DNA of 64,000 nt, taken from positions 21,964,040-22,028,039 of the forward strand of contig NC_045145.1 in the NCBI RefSeq assembly GCF_008831285.2, in the 5' to 3' direction. A model generated the notes under the pieces. That model searched no databases and was not told the origin of the DNA. It saw only the letters and a program-made list of their open reading frames with translations. Within the stretch, counting starts at the first letter, position 1. Every line of letters begins with the position of its first letter. The stretch is from Nymphaea colorata. Its lineage: Eukaryota > Streptophyta > Magnoliopsida > Nymphaeales > Nymphaeaceae. The position numbers and the translations under genes are program-made. This document shows positions 43,501-55,745 of the stretch, in pieces.

Positions 43501-44039
43501 TATCAGTAAATGATTTAGCAGGTCCAGCCCCTTTGAATCCATCCCTGCTATCTCACAGAGTTAGTGGTCACTTGAACTATCCGATGCATATATTTGTGAG
43601 TAAGAAAGCAGAAGAGAAATCAGGGCATTCACCTCCAAAGTCTTTCTCACCATTAATTTCTTCCTTGCCATGCGATGTCCATATTGTAGGTTTCAAGGTT
43701 CCCCGTCCATTGAAATTCTTGGACAGGACAACTAAAGATCTGAGATTCTTGCTTATCCTGCAGAAGAGGGGTTGGGATTCATCTTATTGCAACAAAGGAG
43801 GTTTTGGATGTTCAACATTGACAAATGGGGTCTTTGATCTCTTCTCAATGTTCAACGACCTCTCTATCCAGGAAGCAAAAGCAGCTTCTCTTAATACATT
43901 ACATGATTATATTGAAAATGTGGGGAGTATTGATGAACGACACAGAAAAAAACTGCAAGAGATCACTAGTGATGGTGAAATATTGCTTTATCCTATGGAG
44001 TTGCAAGCATACAAATTGGAAATTTTGCTGAAGCAGTGA
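36810..44039 (+). CDS. GMII: Golgi alpha-mannosidase II (GH38)
   Basis: Four exons, all phase 0: 36810-37322, 37727-37876, 39245-39277 and 41280-44039; 1151 aa, close to the roughly 1170 aa usual for plants. A basic cytosolic tail (TSRRRKSQLRD) precedes a single signal anchor at residues 34-52, giving a type II Golgi protein. GH38 metal and catalytic residues are present: PHSHNDPGW (His141, Asp143), AWAIDPFGYS (Asp255, the nucleophile) and FQHHDGVTGT (about His543). Further blocks include PHTCGPEPAVCCQFDF and SDLNGFQMSRRETYDKIPLQGNYYPMPS. The enzyme trims two mannoses from GlcNAcMan5GlcNAc2 on the way to complex N-glycans; this is established for the family. The start is the ATG before GRRGAQ; the frame stays open upstream without another good ATG. 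The third exon is only 33 nt. Confidence 0.97.
37877..39244 (+). other. Second intron of GMII with a G-rich tract
   Basis: This 1.4-kb intron contains a run of about 25 nearly pure G on the sense strand (38083-38113), rare in such AT-rich surroundings. A short direct repeat (TTTTCTTGCAAAGTGGATG) occurs twice in tandem near 39136-39182. No gene is seen within it. Confidence 0.85.
39278..41279 (+). other. Third intron of GMII
   Basis: A 2.0-kb intron from GTACGC to TTCCAG. It has several (CT)n runs (about 39515-39537 and 40561-40592) and AT-rich sequence. No gene or transposon is supported. Confidence 0.85.
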
Positions 44040-45423
44040 CTGTAAGATGTACGGGAGACAGTTTTTCTAATGTGAATTGCTAGAGTGATTCAACTTGAGC
44101 AGCCATCTTTGGAGCACATCTGCAGCAGTTTATTTTTGGCATGTGGCTCAACGAGCAAGAAGTTGATCTGTGCAAGTCTGATGAGATGAAATGCACAGTG
44201 GATAAGTGTTTTAGTTGGTTCCTCACACGCTGAAGGTGCTGCTCCATGAACCGTGCCAATTTTCATCTCGTGGATATTGTTAGTTTCCACCAATTCCTGG
44301 TGATATTTTATAGAGATAACTGATAAGTGCCATACAAGATATTTTGCTTCTTCCTTTCTGCTGTATACAATCTTTACTACTTTGGCTCATAAAATGATGG
44401 AGTAATCTAGTCGACCAAGTTTCAATAACATGCTTCCTAAATTTTTTAGTCGTTTGCTTTCGTTTTTCATCTAAGTGCTGGAAAAGAAAAAAAATCAACT
44501 ACTTAGATTTTACGTTTCTTATATTTCTTTAGAAAATTTCCATTTCTTTTTTCTAATGTTAGAGGAAATCGCCTTCAGATAAAACCCTTAAGGTCATACC
44601 CATATGGTATGCCTTCAAGGTTTGGACTTTGCTTCAGGGCTTGGGTGGATGCACAATACATTTTACAATTCAATGTCTGCTTGCACCATTTGCAGCTCAG
44701 AGGAAAAATACACCAAAGCATGACAGTGGCCACAAGATCCACCCTTCAAACCCCTTAAGTGTGAGCAACCTTGCTGCCCAGTTGCACTACGCTCCTTAAG
44801 TTTACACGCTTACATTTTACATTTTGCCTATGATTTTAAAATTGATTACTTTTTGTGGTTTTCCTAATGAGAGCTAACTTTTTGGGAAAATTGTCAATTG
44901 AGAATCCAAAAGTGATTTTTTATTAACTTGAGCAACTAAAAGCGCCAGTTTCCCAATTTTCTTTTCTCAATGTTATTCTTTATCGTTAAATTGTATTATT
45001 ACCGTTTTAACTATAGATTCTTGTGTTTGTTAGCGGAAGTTTTATGTTCGGCTTCATTCAACAATTTTTTTGCAAGGTGTAAAACATCTTGAAATTATGG
45101 GCAAAAGTTTAGGCCTGAAAATGGAATTCTTTCTTTCTTTTGAACACACACACACTCTCTCTCTCTGTGTGTGTGTGTGTGTGTGTGCACGCACGCACTT
45201 GTGTTTTGAGCTTGATGGTAGGACTAGCTGTCTGATTCTGATCCCTGAGGCTTGTATATATAAAAACATGGTTTTATTTAGTCAAAATGAAAGAAAATAC
45301 AATGAATAAATAAGGAATGACAAGTTTCAAATAAGCTTCTCGAACACACACGTGAAACACTTCAAATGAAAGGTAGACAAGCCAAAGCAAAGGGACACAC
45401 ACTCTGGACATGCACTTGTTTCC
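44040..45423. other. Convergent intergenic region between GMII and the GMPPA-like gene
   Basis: About 1.4 kb between two genes that point at each other, so it holds both 3' UTRs. A compound (AC)n(TC)n(TG)n microsatellite lies at about 45144-45188. No coding region is supported. Confidence 0.75.
45144..45196. repeat. Compound (AC)(TC)(TG) microsatellite
   Basis: A run of ACACAC, then CTCTCT, then TGTGTG and a short CGCACGCAC end. The AC and TG arms are complementary, so the tract could fold back on itself. Confidence 0.9.
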
Positions 45424-48400
45424 TTATAGAATAATTTCCTGTTGTACGCTTATATTTAGGTTCTTATGGGGCAGCACGATACAGTTACGAACCACTACTT
45501 CATCCTCCACAATCACGGATTCACCTGTGCACATAATAGTTCAAAAATATCAGCCTTAATTGTCACATTTGTTTCCGACTAATGATTGCGTATCACGTAA
45601 ACCAAGGATCAGTTTAAGAGAGACATCAATGCCTACCGAGGATTGTTATCCCAAGTTGTGCAATGTAATCATCTTCTCCCTGAAATATAGCCAGAATAAA
45701 CATTGAACGGATGAATTTCATTAACTACAACAGATTATCTTACATAATTCATCAGGAAGGACATAGAACGCGCTATTTTAGTAGCTTGCAATTGAGAATA
45801 ACATATGTAAAGGCACATGACAGCGAACTGATACCGGAGTGTCCCTGTGACAAATCTATTTCAAACGCCAGTCAACATGCATAATAAATGGTCCATCAAG
45901 GGACATCTGGTGTGACTGTCCTCATGGCTACAATATGGATGGAATGTGAATTGTGACGCCAATATATGCAGGAAAGAAAAATATTGTTTCTTATATTTAG
46001 TAATAAAATATCATACGAAAACACAAGGTTGTACCAGAGAAAAAGATCAGAATCATTTGTCAGTGCCACAGTAGTCAGCCTCTATCTCATGGTCATTTCT
46101 TTTTAGATATGAGACTCAAAATTTTCCTGGCTTTGCTGGATAGATATATCAGTTCCTAAATGCATATTACGTGAACCATTCCTAATCTGATGCCAGCTCA
46201 AGGTTGGCCATGACAGTCGGGGAACTCTATCTTTACTTGCAGAGAGCAAGGGGTCGCGTCTACTGTCATCAAAAGATAGTAAGCATAGTTCAGGAAAGAT
46301 TTATGATCTCTACTGACAAGAGGAGCGAAGCCTGATAATGTTCATCGACAGTGAATATCTGATCAGAAACTAAAGCAGTAAAATCATCAAATGCCATAAG
46401 CCACAAAAGCGTCTTTTATCAGCTTAATATAGCTCTTATATGCGAAATGACAACAGTCGGGGAACTCTATCTTTACTTGCAGAGAGCAAGGGGTCGCGTC
46501 TACTGTCATCAAAAGATAGTAAGCATAGTTCAGGAAAGATTTATGATCTCTACTGACAAGAGGAGCGAAGCCTGATAATGTTCATCGACAGTGAATATCT
46601 GATCAGAAACTAAAGCAGTAAAATCATCAAATGCCATAAGCCACAAAAGCGTCTTTTATCAGCTTAATATAGCTCTTATATGCGCAAATGACAACAGTAG
46701 AGAAACACCTCTATTCAATTTGTGGGGAAACACCAGTATCCCCTACCCTCCATTGTGTACTTAACCAGATACACCGTCATTCGTTTCCCTGTTTGTTTGT
46801 TTTTGTTTTTGTTTTTTTTTTTTTTGGTTGATAGGTGCTGATTAAAAACTTTAGGTATTACATTTAGGAATTCCTGGGACGGGGTCAAATTGAAATAGCT
46901 GTTCACCAGGTGGATGTGAAATCATCTAGTATGGTACTGAATCTACTGATCATTTCGAACCTGGCTATTCAGGAATATCGAACCTCTTGAATAGGAGGTA
47001 ATAATATGGTAGAGTGAATCTGTAAGAGCGCTGGTGAAAAGCGAACCAGGAAGTTTGGTTAAAAGACAGCAAGAACTGCTGAAGGCAAGCAAACAGACTA
47101 ATATGAACATCTGGTACTGTGGTACATAAGCCCGCTGTCCTACGGGAATATGTTAAGATAAATGACGATGACAGTCTTGACTTATCGGGTGTAACCATTG
47201 GAGATACTACTGCCGTAGCCGACCCTAAAAGTGTGTAATCGGATAGGCAACCACGTTAAAGTCTTTCCTTGTGCCTTTCGTTTGTGGCGTCTCCGAACCT
47301 TACAGTGATGTAGTCTGGTACGATGATCAACGCTGGGTAAATGACATGTTTTAAGCCGTCAGAAAAGAAAGTAGAACCGGATGAGTTGTGTGCACTAAGA
47401 AGCTACCAGCGTGCACCTTTCCTTAAATTGACACCATTCCACTACAACAATTTGGATACTCACTAAAAAAGTGAAAATCAGAAGTCACGCAAAAGAAAAA
47501 TTTACCTCAACTCGCGACCATCTCCCTATAGATGACTTCCAACCCACAATTGCGTGAGTAACTAATGCATGTTCCTGTTGTCACAGAAAATTATTTAGCT
47601 TTCAAAAGAAAACGTTACCATCCATGTTCTAATGTATATAGTCTCTGGTAGATAAGTGAAACAACCTTGATTTCAACATCATCTAGAATGATACAATTGC
47701 TAAGCCTTGCACCAGCTCCAACACGAGCATTTGCAGACATTGAAACATTTGGACCAATCTGTTCACGACCAAGTTGCTGGAGTGAGTCAGTCAGGACAGA
47801 AGCAATAGAAAAAGTAACAGAATGCATATAAACGTCATTACCTTTGCAGTATGATGAACTTTTGCAGAAGGATGAATATAAACATTACCAATTATGGTAG
47901 CTCCACTTATGCCATCCCCACTAGCCAAAAGATTGGGGCAAGTGTGCCCAAACTGAGAGAGGTACAAACTCGAGCATCTGAGTGACATCCTATAGAAATA
48001 TACCATAGGCTATGATTATATAGTCCAAGCAGTGATCCCCATATCTAATACATGATCAAATGTTACTCGTTCTCACCCTGGTGTCTTGATCTGCTCCCAG
48101 AAGTCCATAGTCTTACATGTATACAGCTGCTTCTTTCCAGCTAATGGAGACAAGATATCCTGATCTAACCTCACAAAATCCATGGGAAGAGCCCTATGCA
48201 ATTTTCACGGTTAGACTCAGTATGCTCTTTCAGTTGTAAAGAAATTAAGCTCCACATTTAACAGGTGTAGCAATGTAGCTCCTTTAAGATTCATAACTTA
48301 AAACAGAAAGCTCTTAAACAGATAACATAAATAGATAAAATATCTGACGTCCATCCACTTGCAGAGGGCTCCTAGTTTTCTCTGAATATCATAATTCATA

Positions 48401-48925
48401 AGGGGTACGCTTTAAAGCATGAAATTTTTCTCTGAGTCAATTGCTTGTTCCATTTCCAAAATGCAGTGGCAAGGACATGCCTTGTGCAATCATGAATAAC
48501 AGAAATTGGTGAATTCATTATGATGGAGCCTGTAAATGCGTTTGAATGAAACTGCAACCTATACACCACTTTCTTACTTTGTTGCAGACTGAAGGGCTTC
48601 AAAGCTGGATAGACGTTGCAGGATAGCTGAAAGTACCAAAACAAGATCGAAATGAATTACAAGATTATATATTGAGTAAGTGATTACAAATAACAATATA
48701 TATAAGAAAAAAAACTTGCAAAAGAAACTATAAAGTTTACAAGACAATTAAAAGGAAAAATCATTCAGACGTTGTTTTGCTGTTCCTCGGGAAAATGACA
48801 CAGCCACTGCTACAGAAATATTAGTCATCTTGCGATCAAAAGTCCTTTTTTCTTATGCCATTACGTTTAATAATAACAAAGGTATTTGTCATAACTTGTG
48901 ATGTTCCTCAATGAAATGGTACACC

Positions 48926-48958
<33 letters not shown>

Positions 48959-51529
48959 AGCCTTCCAAAGGAAAAGGGAAAAAAAATTGCCTCTATCTTC
49001 AATGAATGCATTGTGGAACGTTTAAATTGTCATATTCTTAACCCCCAAAACAGATCGTTAATGGTTCACGCTGAAATACGCATGCATCTAAACTCTGATG
49101 CTTATTGACAGTCTGAACTGCGTGGAAATTTCTACGTAACATACTTGTGACTATTTTCATTGTATTCTTTTTCATCGTTATGAAAAATTTCAAAAATTGA
49201 AAACAGATAGTTTTGTTATTATTTTTTCCCTTAGATTTTCGGAAATCTCAATGTTTCTTCCATAAAGAACAGCATCATTTGTCACATAAACACAGCGACA
49301 TCTAATCCCTCTGCTGTGTTGACATGTATGCATATGAATCAACATGAGCATGTTTAGAAGCCTCATTTTCACAAATTAGGAAATTTACGTGCAAACAGAA
49401 AAAAAAAGGAAAAGAAAATTTCATCATTACTTTTCTCTTCAAGTTTGACCAACCTCTGTCTCTTCGCACGTTAGCAACATTCTGGATGGCTGTAAAAACT
49501 TCAGGTGTGAAAATATAAACCCCACAGTTTATTAGATCACTGACCTACAGAAAACCAAAAACAGGAAAAAGAGGAAGAATTACAATCAACTGACACAAGC
49601 ATGCACGACATTACATAGAAGATAGAACAGAAACTCAGTTTACATACAAAAGTCTCCGGTTTCTCTGTATAGTGCAGCAGCTCATTAGTCAGTGGGTCTG
49701 CCACCAACTCACCAAACTGGTTTGCCGACTCACTAGATACCTGCGTATGTGAACATTATATTACTTAAATAAAATTCTTGAACTGTTATTCGGACTAGAA
49801 TTGGAACGTCCCTAGAGACCAAATTTCACGTTGTTCATGCAACATGACATACGGTGATCATTTAATATGCAAATAGAAAAGATTACTTTCTGGGCCTCTG
49901 GCACAGGTTTTTAAGAGTTGAGACGATCAATCCATACATATTCTGTTGCCTTAAGTTCAACAACTAGACCTGGCGTCTGAGCCTACCCCTGTCCAATCTT
50001 TGTAATCAAGAAGCGTGGTGATAAAGCAGGTCCTTACTCCTAGGCGGAATAAATGCCTACTCTGATCATGTCTCTGTTCTGTCCAGATGATAGAAATCTA
50101 CTGCTGCTTTCAGTGGAAGCATGCATTTCAGTCTTGACATTGGTGGAATCCTCCACAGTTCTTGAACATCCATTATGTGCATTAGCTGATACTATCCAGA
50201 TTACAAGAACTAAGGAGCAAGTACACACCAAGAGACCAGTTGAAGCGAAATCAAGGATCGTGGCTCTTTGACACATCAGTGTTGCCCCTCTTTGCCTAAG
50301 AATTGGCTCGACTTCTGCGCCAAAAGCCAAGAAATTTTCCAGAATCAACAGTCAGCTTACCTGGCTCACTAGAATCGTCCCCATACCACCATATCTTTTA
50401 TGAGCCTCTGTAGTCAAACAATAAACAAACTGATATGAGCAAACAGAGATAATCTGAAGAATTGGCTGTTAATACGGGTGCAACGAATAGTAAATTAATT
50501 CAGTTCATTATATGAGATGGGGCTGGAAATGATCAGAGGGAGAAAAAACTATAAAATCCTCGAGAAAAAAATTTGTCTTGAATGAAATTTTTTTGTCGAG
50601 TTGCATAAGCTTACCAAGCATGTCTGACAATGGGAAACTGCAGCAAACGTCACAATTTAACAAAACTATATGCGACTGTTAAATAAAATCCAGAAAAAAA
50701 AAATTGTCAGTATCCAAATAACAGCGCGTTGATCAATCAGATGAAGAGGGATATAGATTTTAAGCTAAAAATCAAACAAGAAGCATAATGCTGTAGAAAA
50801 TTGGGCCTAGACAAATAAGGAAAATTCGCCGCTTTACTAGATGCAAGAAAGATGGTAACCGGGTCATCTTCCATGATCAAATCCCTGAAGTTGTAAAGTC
50901 CACCTGCCGATCCATGTGGTTTGTCTTCCTTCAAGTACCTAATTCACGGTCCACACTAACTCAGATCCTCCGTAGTTTTAAGCCCAGCCATGACGAATGC
51001 TCCACAAACAGTAAGCAATACAGAAACAGATTGAAGTCTGCAAATCATTACCTAACTGGAAGCTTCAATTCATTAGAGACAGATGAGACGAATAGCGCAA
51101 GCTCGCGCTCCTCGTAAAAGCCTATGAGATAGATTTGTTCTAAGTTGGGGATCTGTCATTTATATTCGAAACCAGTTCTTCTTAGGAACAATAAAGAATT
51201 AATGCACGGATCTTTTCGAAATAAACAAAACGTGGAAACAGAAATTGTGGACCTTTTTACAGGCGGAAATGGGATGGTAGAGCATGGGCTGCCCAGCAAG
51301 AGGAAACAGAGGCTTTGGTATGTTAAGCGACAGGGGTCTGAAACGCGTCCCTGAAAATTTCTCAGCAGCACCAACCAAATATAACGACCACCGGCAAGAA
51401 ATTCTGACAAAGAAGTGAATGAAATCAACAGAGACTTGAAGACTTTGAAGATCGGAAGAAAGTCTACTCACCCTTAGTTGGCCCGCCGACCAATATCACG
51501 GCCACCACTCTCTCATCCAAGCTGCTCAT
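45424..51529 (-). CDS. KJC: GMPPA/KONJAC-type GDP-mannose pyrophosphorylase-like protein
   Basis: Fifteen exons on the - strand: 51529-51472, 51350-51253, 51152-51052, 50938-50860, 50675-50615, 50407-50361, 49740-49648, 49544-49454, 48626-48578, 48193-48077, 47989-47842, 47758-47666, 47574-47506, 45679-45637, 45524-45424. All phases fit; 415 aa, the usual length. The N-terminal nucleotidyltransferase domain starts [26 protein letters not shown]; the extra residues in GGPTKGTR mark the alpha (GMPPA) type, not the catalytic beta type. KEDKPHGSAGGLYNFRD and LLNCDVCCSFPL follow. The C-terminal half is a hexapeptide left-handed beta-helix (VYIHPSAKVHHTAKIGPNVSMSANARVGAG). In Arabidopsis, KONJAC proteins bind and stimulate the VTC1 enzyme that makes GDP-mannose in the cytosol; the same role is inferred here. 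Exon 4 uses a weaker donor (GTTACC). Confidence 0.95.
46213..46692 (-). repeat. 240-bp tandem duplication in the last long intron of the KONJAC-type gene
   Basis: Two adjacent copies, 46213-46452 and 46453-46692, with period 240. No difference is seen over the first 230 or so bases; near the end the second copy has one extra base (GCGCAAATG against GCGAAATG). The unit lies inside the 1.8-kb intron between exons 13 and 14 and has no coding meaning. The near identity points to a recent duplication or an assembly artefact. Confidence 0.95.
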
Positions 51530-54500
51530 TTCATGGGAAGAGGAAAAAAACAGGGATCTATATGCAGGGAGAGAACAATTCTCCTGATTTCAGGAACTTA
51601 TCTCCACTACAGTAAGCAACCCACTTCACGGTCTTGAAGAATTCCGAACGAGATTCTATTTCCCTGCAAGCCAAGAGCTACAGAAACAAGAAGATCCAAA
51701 AAAAAATTGAAAATGAACTAGAAGAAGATTTCTTCGTAAAGAAAAGAATGTGCAGATCGTCGTATCCTGATCATTCTCAAAACGCCGAGTAAATGCATGA
51801 TGTAATCTTTCATGAGAGGAGATGTTCCTTTAATTTAGATTGTACGTGATTAATGGCTGCTGCATATTTCACATAATAAATAACTGCAATCTCCATTTTT
51901 TATCTTCTGTATTTGTTTTCATCCAAACAAAATATACGTTATCTACAGTCCACAAGCATTAAAAAGTTGTTGCTAGGTTGTCCAAATTTTAGAAACTAGG
52001 TTTTTCTTGGCGGGATCCGGTGGTGGATCTCAACTGCAATTTCCACTCTGTCTTTAAACTAAGTAAATAATTTCCACTCAGCTGACAATGCTTGCACGTA
52101 ACCATACTTGCAGACCAATTAGGTTGACTCTGCCACTCTGAAGCAATTAAAGAACATTTTAGGACATCTCAATTCAATTTTTCTGGATGTATGGACCACC
52201 CTTCGTTGGATTCTACTCCTGATGGATCCACACAAATTATTAAGGAAACTTTGCGAAGACGCAGTTAAAGATTTAACAACTATAAAAAGCACACTTACTT
52301 TTTTATATTGTTCAAAATAAGCTCTGCCCAGAAACGGAAATTATCCTTCCATCAATTGTTGCTACTAAGTTACGATATGTTAATGAGATAAAGTAACTAA
52401 AATTTTAGTTACTTTTCGGCCCGAATCAGCCGACCACATGTCATGCATTAAAAATTCTTTTAATATATTATTCTATTTATTTTTTGGCAGATGATTTTTT
52501 AACATTCTTAGCCAATTCACAACCGATTCACCGAATCGGCGGCATCATCGATTAAGTTCAGCAACAGATTTTAATAACACACTCTAAAACACATTTACTA
52601 TAAAACTTTTTTATATTCGAAGTTCATATTAACCCTTGTAAGCATACCGAACACTCTCTAAGATTAACGTTTAGCTATATCTAGAATAGCTTTCTTAATA
52701 TCAAAACTAATTTAGGTGAATATTACTTTTTTTTTTCTTTAACGCATGATGGTGTATTTGCCAAAACATAGAATTTCTTAGTACGTTCTTTTTTTTTTTT
52801 GGGTTTTGAGAGAGAAAATGGTATCTTTAACTGCCTTAATATTTGGCTTGCAGAAAAACTTGTGAATATAAACAGCTTAAAATGCGACTTAGCAATATCA
52901 AAAGGTCTGGTCTGTTTCTTCATATTTTCAAATTCTTAAGTGTCTTTTTGAAAAAATTCTCAAATATTTGTGCACCATAATTGCATTGGATTCATAGCCG
53001 TTGGCGCATGATGCGACCCAACATCTTTTTTCAGTGAGAGATATTCTTTACAAGTGCTTCATCTCTGGTCAATGGAAAATTACCAAGGAAAGAACACTTA
53101 ACTCGCTTATCTGGTGGAATGAGAAAATGTGTTCCTTCTCTGTTATACATTATTTACCAGCTATCATGCTCTCCTGTTCGCAACACTGCCCAAATATCCT
53201 GAAACCAGAAATCGAGTAGTTTCTTAATTTAAACAAGCAAAAAGGAAGAACATCTAGGTGCCCATTTAATAATGGTGAAGTTGATGTCCGTTGCAGCTTA
53301 CCCTTGTTGGATCTACTCCAGCTTTTTGAGCTTCTGTCAAAAATTTAATTGAGCTAGAAGAACCATGGCAGCGATCTGCTCGATTGATGGATCGTGAAGC
53401 TAAAAGCAAGATAACAATACAATTAATCTCAGATGAACTCCACTGATACTTTTAGCTTTCTTTTCGTCACAACAGATAAGTTTCGCTAATATTTTATATG
53501 TAACCTGAAAATAATGGTCTAGCTGGTAGCTCCACACCATCAATGCTTCTTCATCAACAAAAGAATCCTATCTGTCTGATCATGATGCCACTTCATTTTG
53601 CAGTTATTACGGGAAGATAGACCATTCCTATAGCATTTATTGAAGAAGGACAACGTGTCTCGATTTTGTTAGTCGATCAAAGATCGAGGGGATCTTCTCA
53701 TGGGGAATATTTTTCTTTTTCTTTTTTCCGGTTAATAAATTATCCGCAAGTTGTTGAAAGGAAAAATACATGTAGCATAATTTATAGTGCACCTGAAGGT
53801 TCTTTCACTAAAAAAATCGATGAGTAGGCATTTGAACTATCCTTTGCTTTTGAGAAATAAGATGAAAAATGCTCATTATCTTTCTGAATATCTAAGACAC
53901 AAGTAGAAAAGATGAGTTAGCTAATAAAATACCGTAGTCAGATAATTCAGTAGCTTAGACTTTGTCTCTTCATAAAATATAAGAGTGGAAATTAAAAGAT
54001 GAGTTACTAAATGTCATGATTACAACATTCTGCGGACATCACTAAAAATAACCAGTAAGTTCAGCAACCTTTCAAATATTTCTCATCCAAACAAGGAAAA
54101 AAAATCATAAAAGTAGATTGAACGGTTGTTGCCCATTAAGTCCAGATCATCAGGCCATGCCATTTCCAGCAAATACCATGCTTCATTTAACATCATTCAA
54201 TGCTTTCAGTTTTACTCCGTTTTTAGAGCAATTTCTAGATGTGCTTTTAAAGAGAAAACTGGACTCATATAACCAAATGATCATAGTTGCAACCGTATTC
54301 CTGAAACTAAGTTGTTTGGATGTCTAATTCAGATCATTCTTTGGAGTTTACTACACTGACAAAGGACAGTTAGGTGGGTGATTTAAGATACTACCTTTCT
54401 TCACGCATAAAAATAACTATCTTTAAGATGGTAGGCAAACAGTGCTTAGGCTTGCAGCGAGCTCGAGATTAAACAAGTCGTGCCTAGCTCACTTAAGAAC

Positions 54501-55745
54501 AATACATTTTCCAAAACCTGATTAATTTCAGAGTCAGCAATACGTTTGGACTTTGAAGCCCAAACACGCATTGATACTTTTGCTTTGCGGAGTACTAGTG
54601 AAAGTTATCAATACTAGTTGTTACATCAAATCGTCTTGCCGAGTTACTTCCATGAGTGATGCCGAGTCGAGCACTTAAATAAATGTTAGATGAATTCAGG
54701 CCTAAACTGCACGAAGCTGTCACCTTGTGTTCCAACAGAAAAACTGCGTTCTTGGCACCAATGGCAGGAAAGAATAAGATCTCCATTAGGATGGCCTTAT
54801 TAACCAAACTAGGGAAAACAAAGATGATTGCATCTTTAAAAATGGTTGCAAGTTAGAAGAGATGCTCCACCATTGAAAAATGACCTTATATGAATTCCTA
54901 GTGCAATTTGCGGCCGGCGCGGAACAGATAGAGCATACATATAAAGAAAAGTGGGAGTTTAGAAATTCAACCCTCACCATATAGACTGGTTTTACGTTTT
55001 CTCCATGTAAAAGACATTCAATCCTCATCAATGTTTGTGGTCTCCTTTCACACTTCTATGCATGCATCAGGAGACGTGCTATGAGAGGCCGGTGGACCCT
55101 CCGGGTGAGTCTCTCTCTCTCTCTCCCTCTCTCTGTGAATCGAACGGGTTGATTTGTCCCTTGTGGTTTATCCATGCCAACTTCCAGTTTCGAGTCACTT
55201 TCCCAGGAGTTATGAGTCAAAACATGTTTAGGAATCATTTAAGTCGAAAGGAATTGATGTAGCTTTGGAATCTTGGTTTTCTTTCGTTAGTACCAGATTC
55301 AACTGGCTTTTATTTCGCACAAGCATATCCAAAACTAATGAAAAGGTCTACATCTTCAGAGCCACTGTAAAGTGGGACCTTCCTTGGTTTTGAAATGGCT
55401 ATACAAGCTACCACCGTCTTCCCCCTTATATCTTGCTTTGCTTTCGGCGGTTCCCTCATGCAAATATAACATACCATTAACGCTGGAATGGCCAAGTATA
55501 AACTCCAACCGGTACCGAGGTATCAAAGAGGCGCACTTATGGAAGAGGACGAACATGACAATAACATGAACAGAACTCTACACCACAGATGACTTTATTT
55601 CAGACATGCCCTTCGTGGTCATGTTAGTGACTGGCATTGTCATTGAACACAAGTAGGATCGTTTATGACCTTTCAAGCTTCATCGGTGGTGTGGCAAAGT
55701 TTTGACAGCCAACGGCACGTAACAATTGCGACTTCGCTTCATTCT
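51530..55745. other. Intergenic region between the KONJAC-type gene and ALDH10
   Basis: It holds the 5' flank of the KONJAC-type gene and the 3' flank of ALDH10. Apart from a few exon-like pieces near 53160-53550 (listed separately), no gene is seen. A (CT)n run lies near 55110-55135. Confidence 0.6.
53156..53548 (-). pseudogene. Possible exon-like gene relic
   Basis: Three pieces on the - strand keep a common reading phase across splice-like borders: 53548-53505 (SIDGVELPARPLFS), 53399-53302 (SRSINRADRCHGSSSSIKFLTEAQKAGVDPTR, then GTAAGC) and 53198-53156 or so (DIWAVLRTGEHDSW, then a stop). I do not recognise the protein. No further exons were found upstream on the - strand, so it may be a decayed gene fragment, a small gene or chance. 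The first piece also has a second open frame. Confidence 0.3.
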
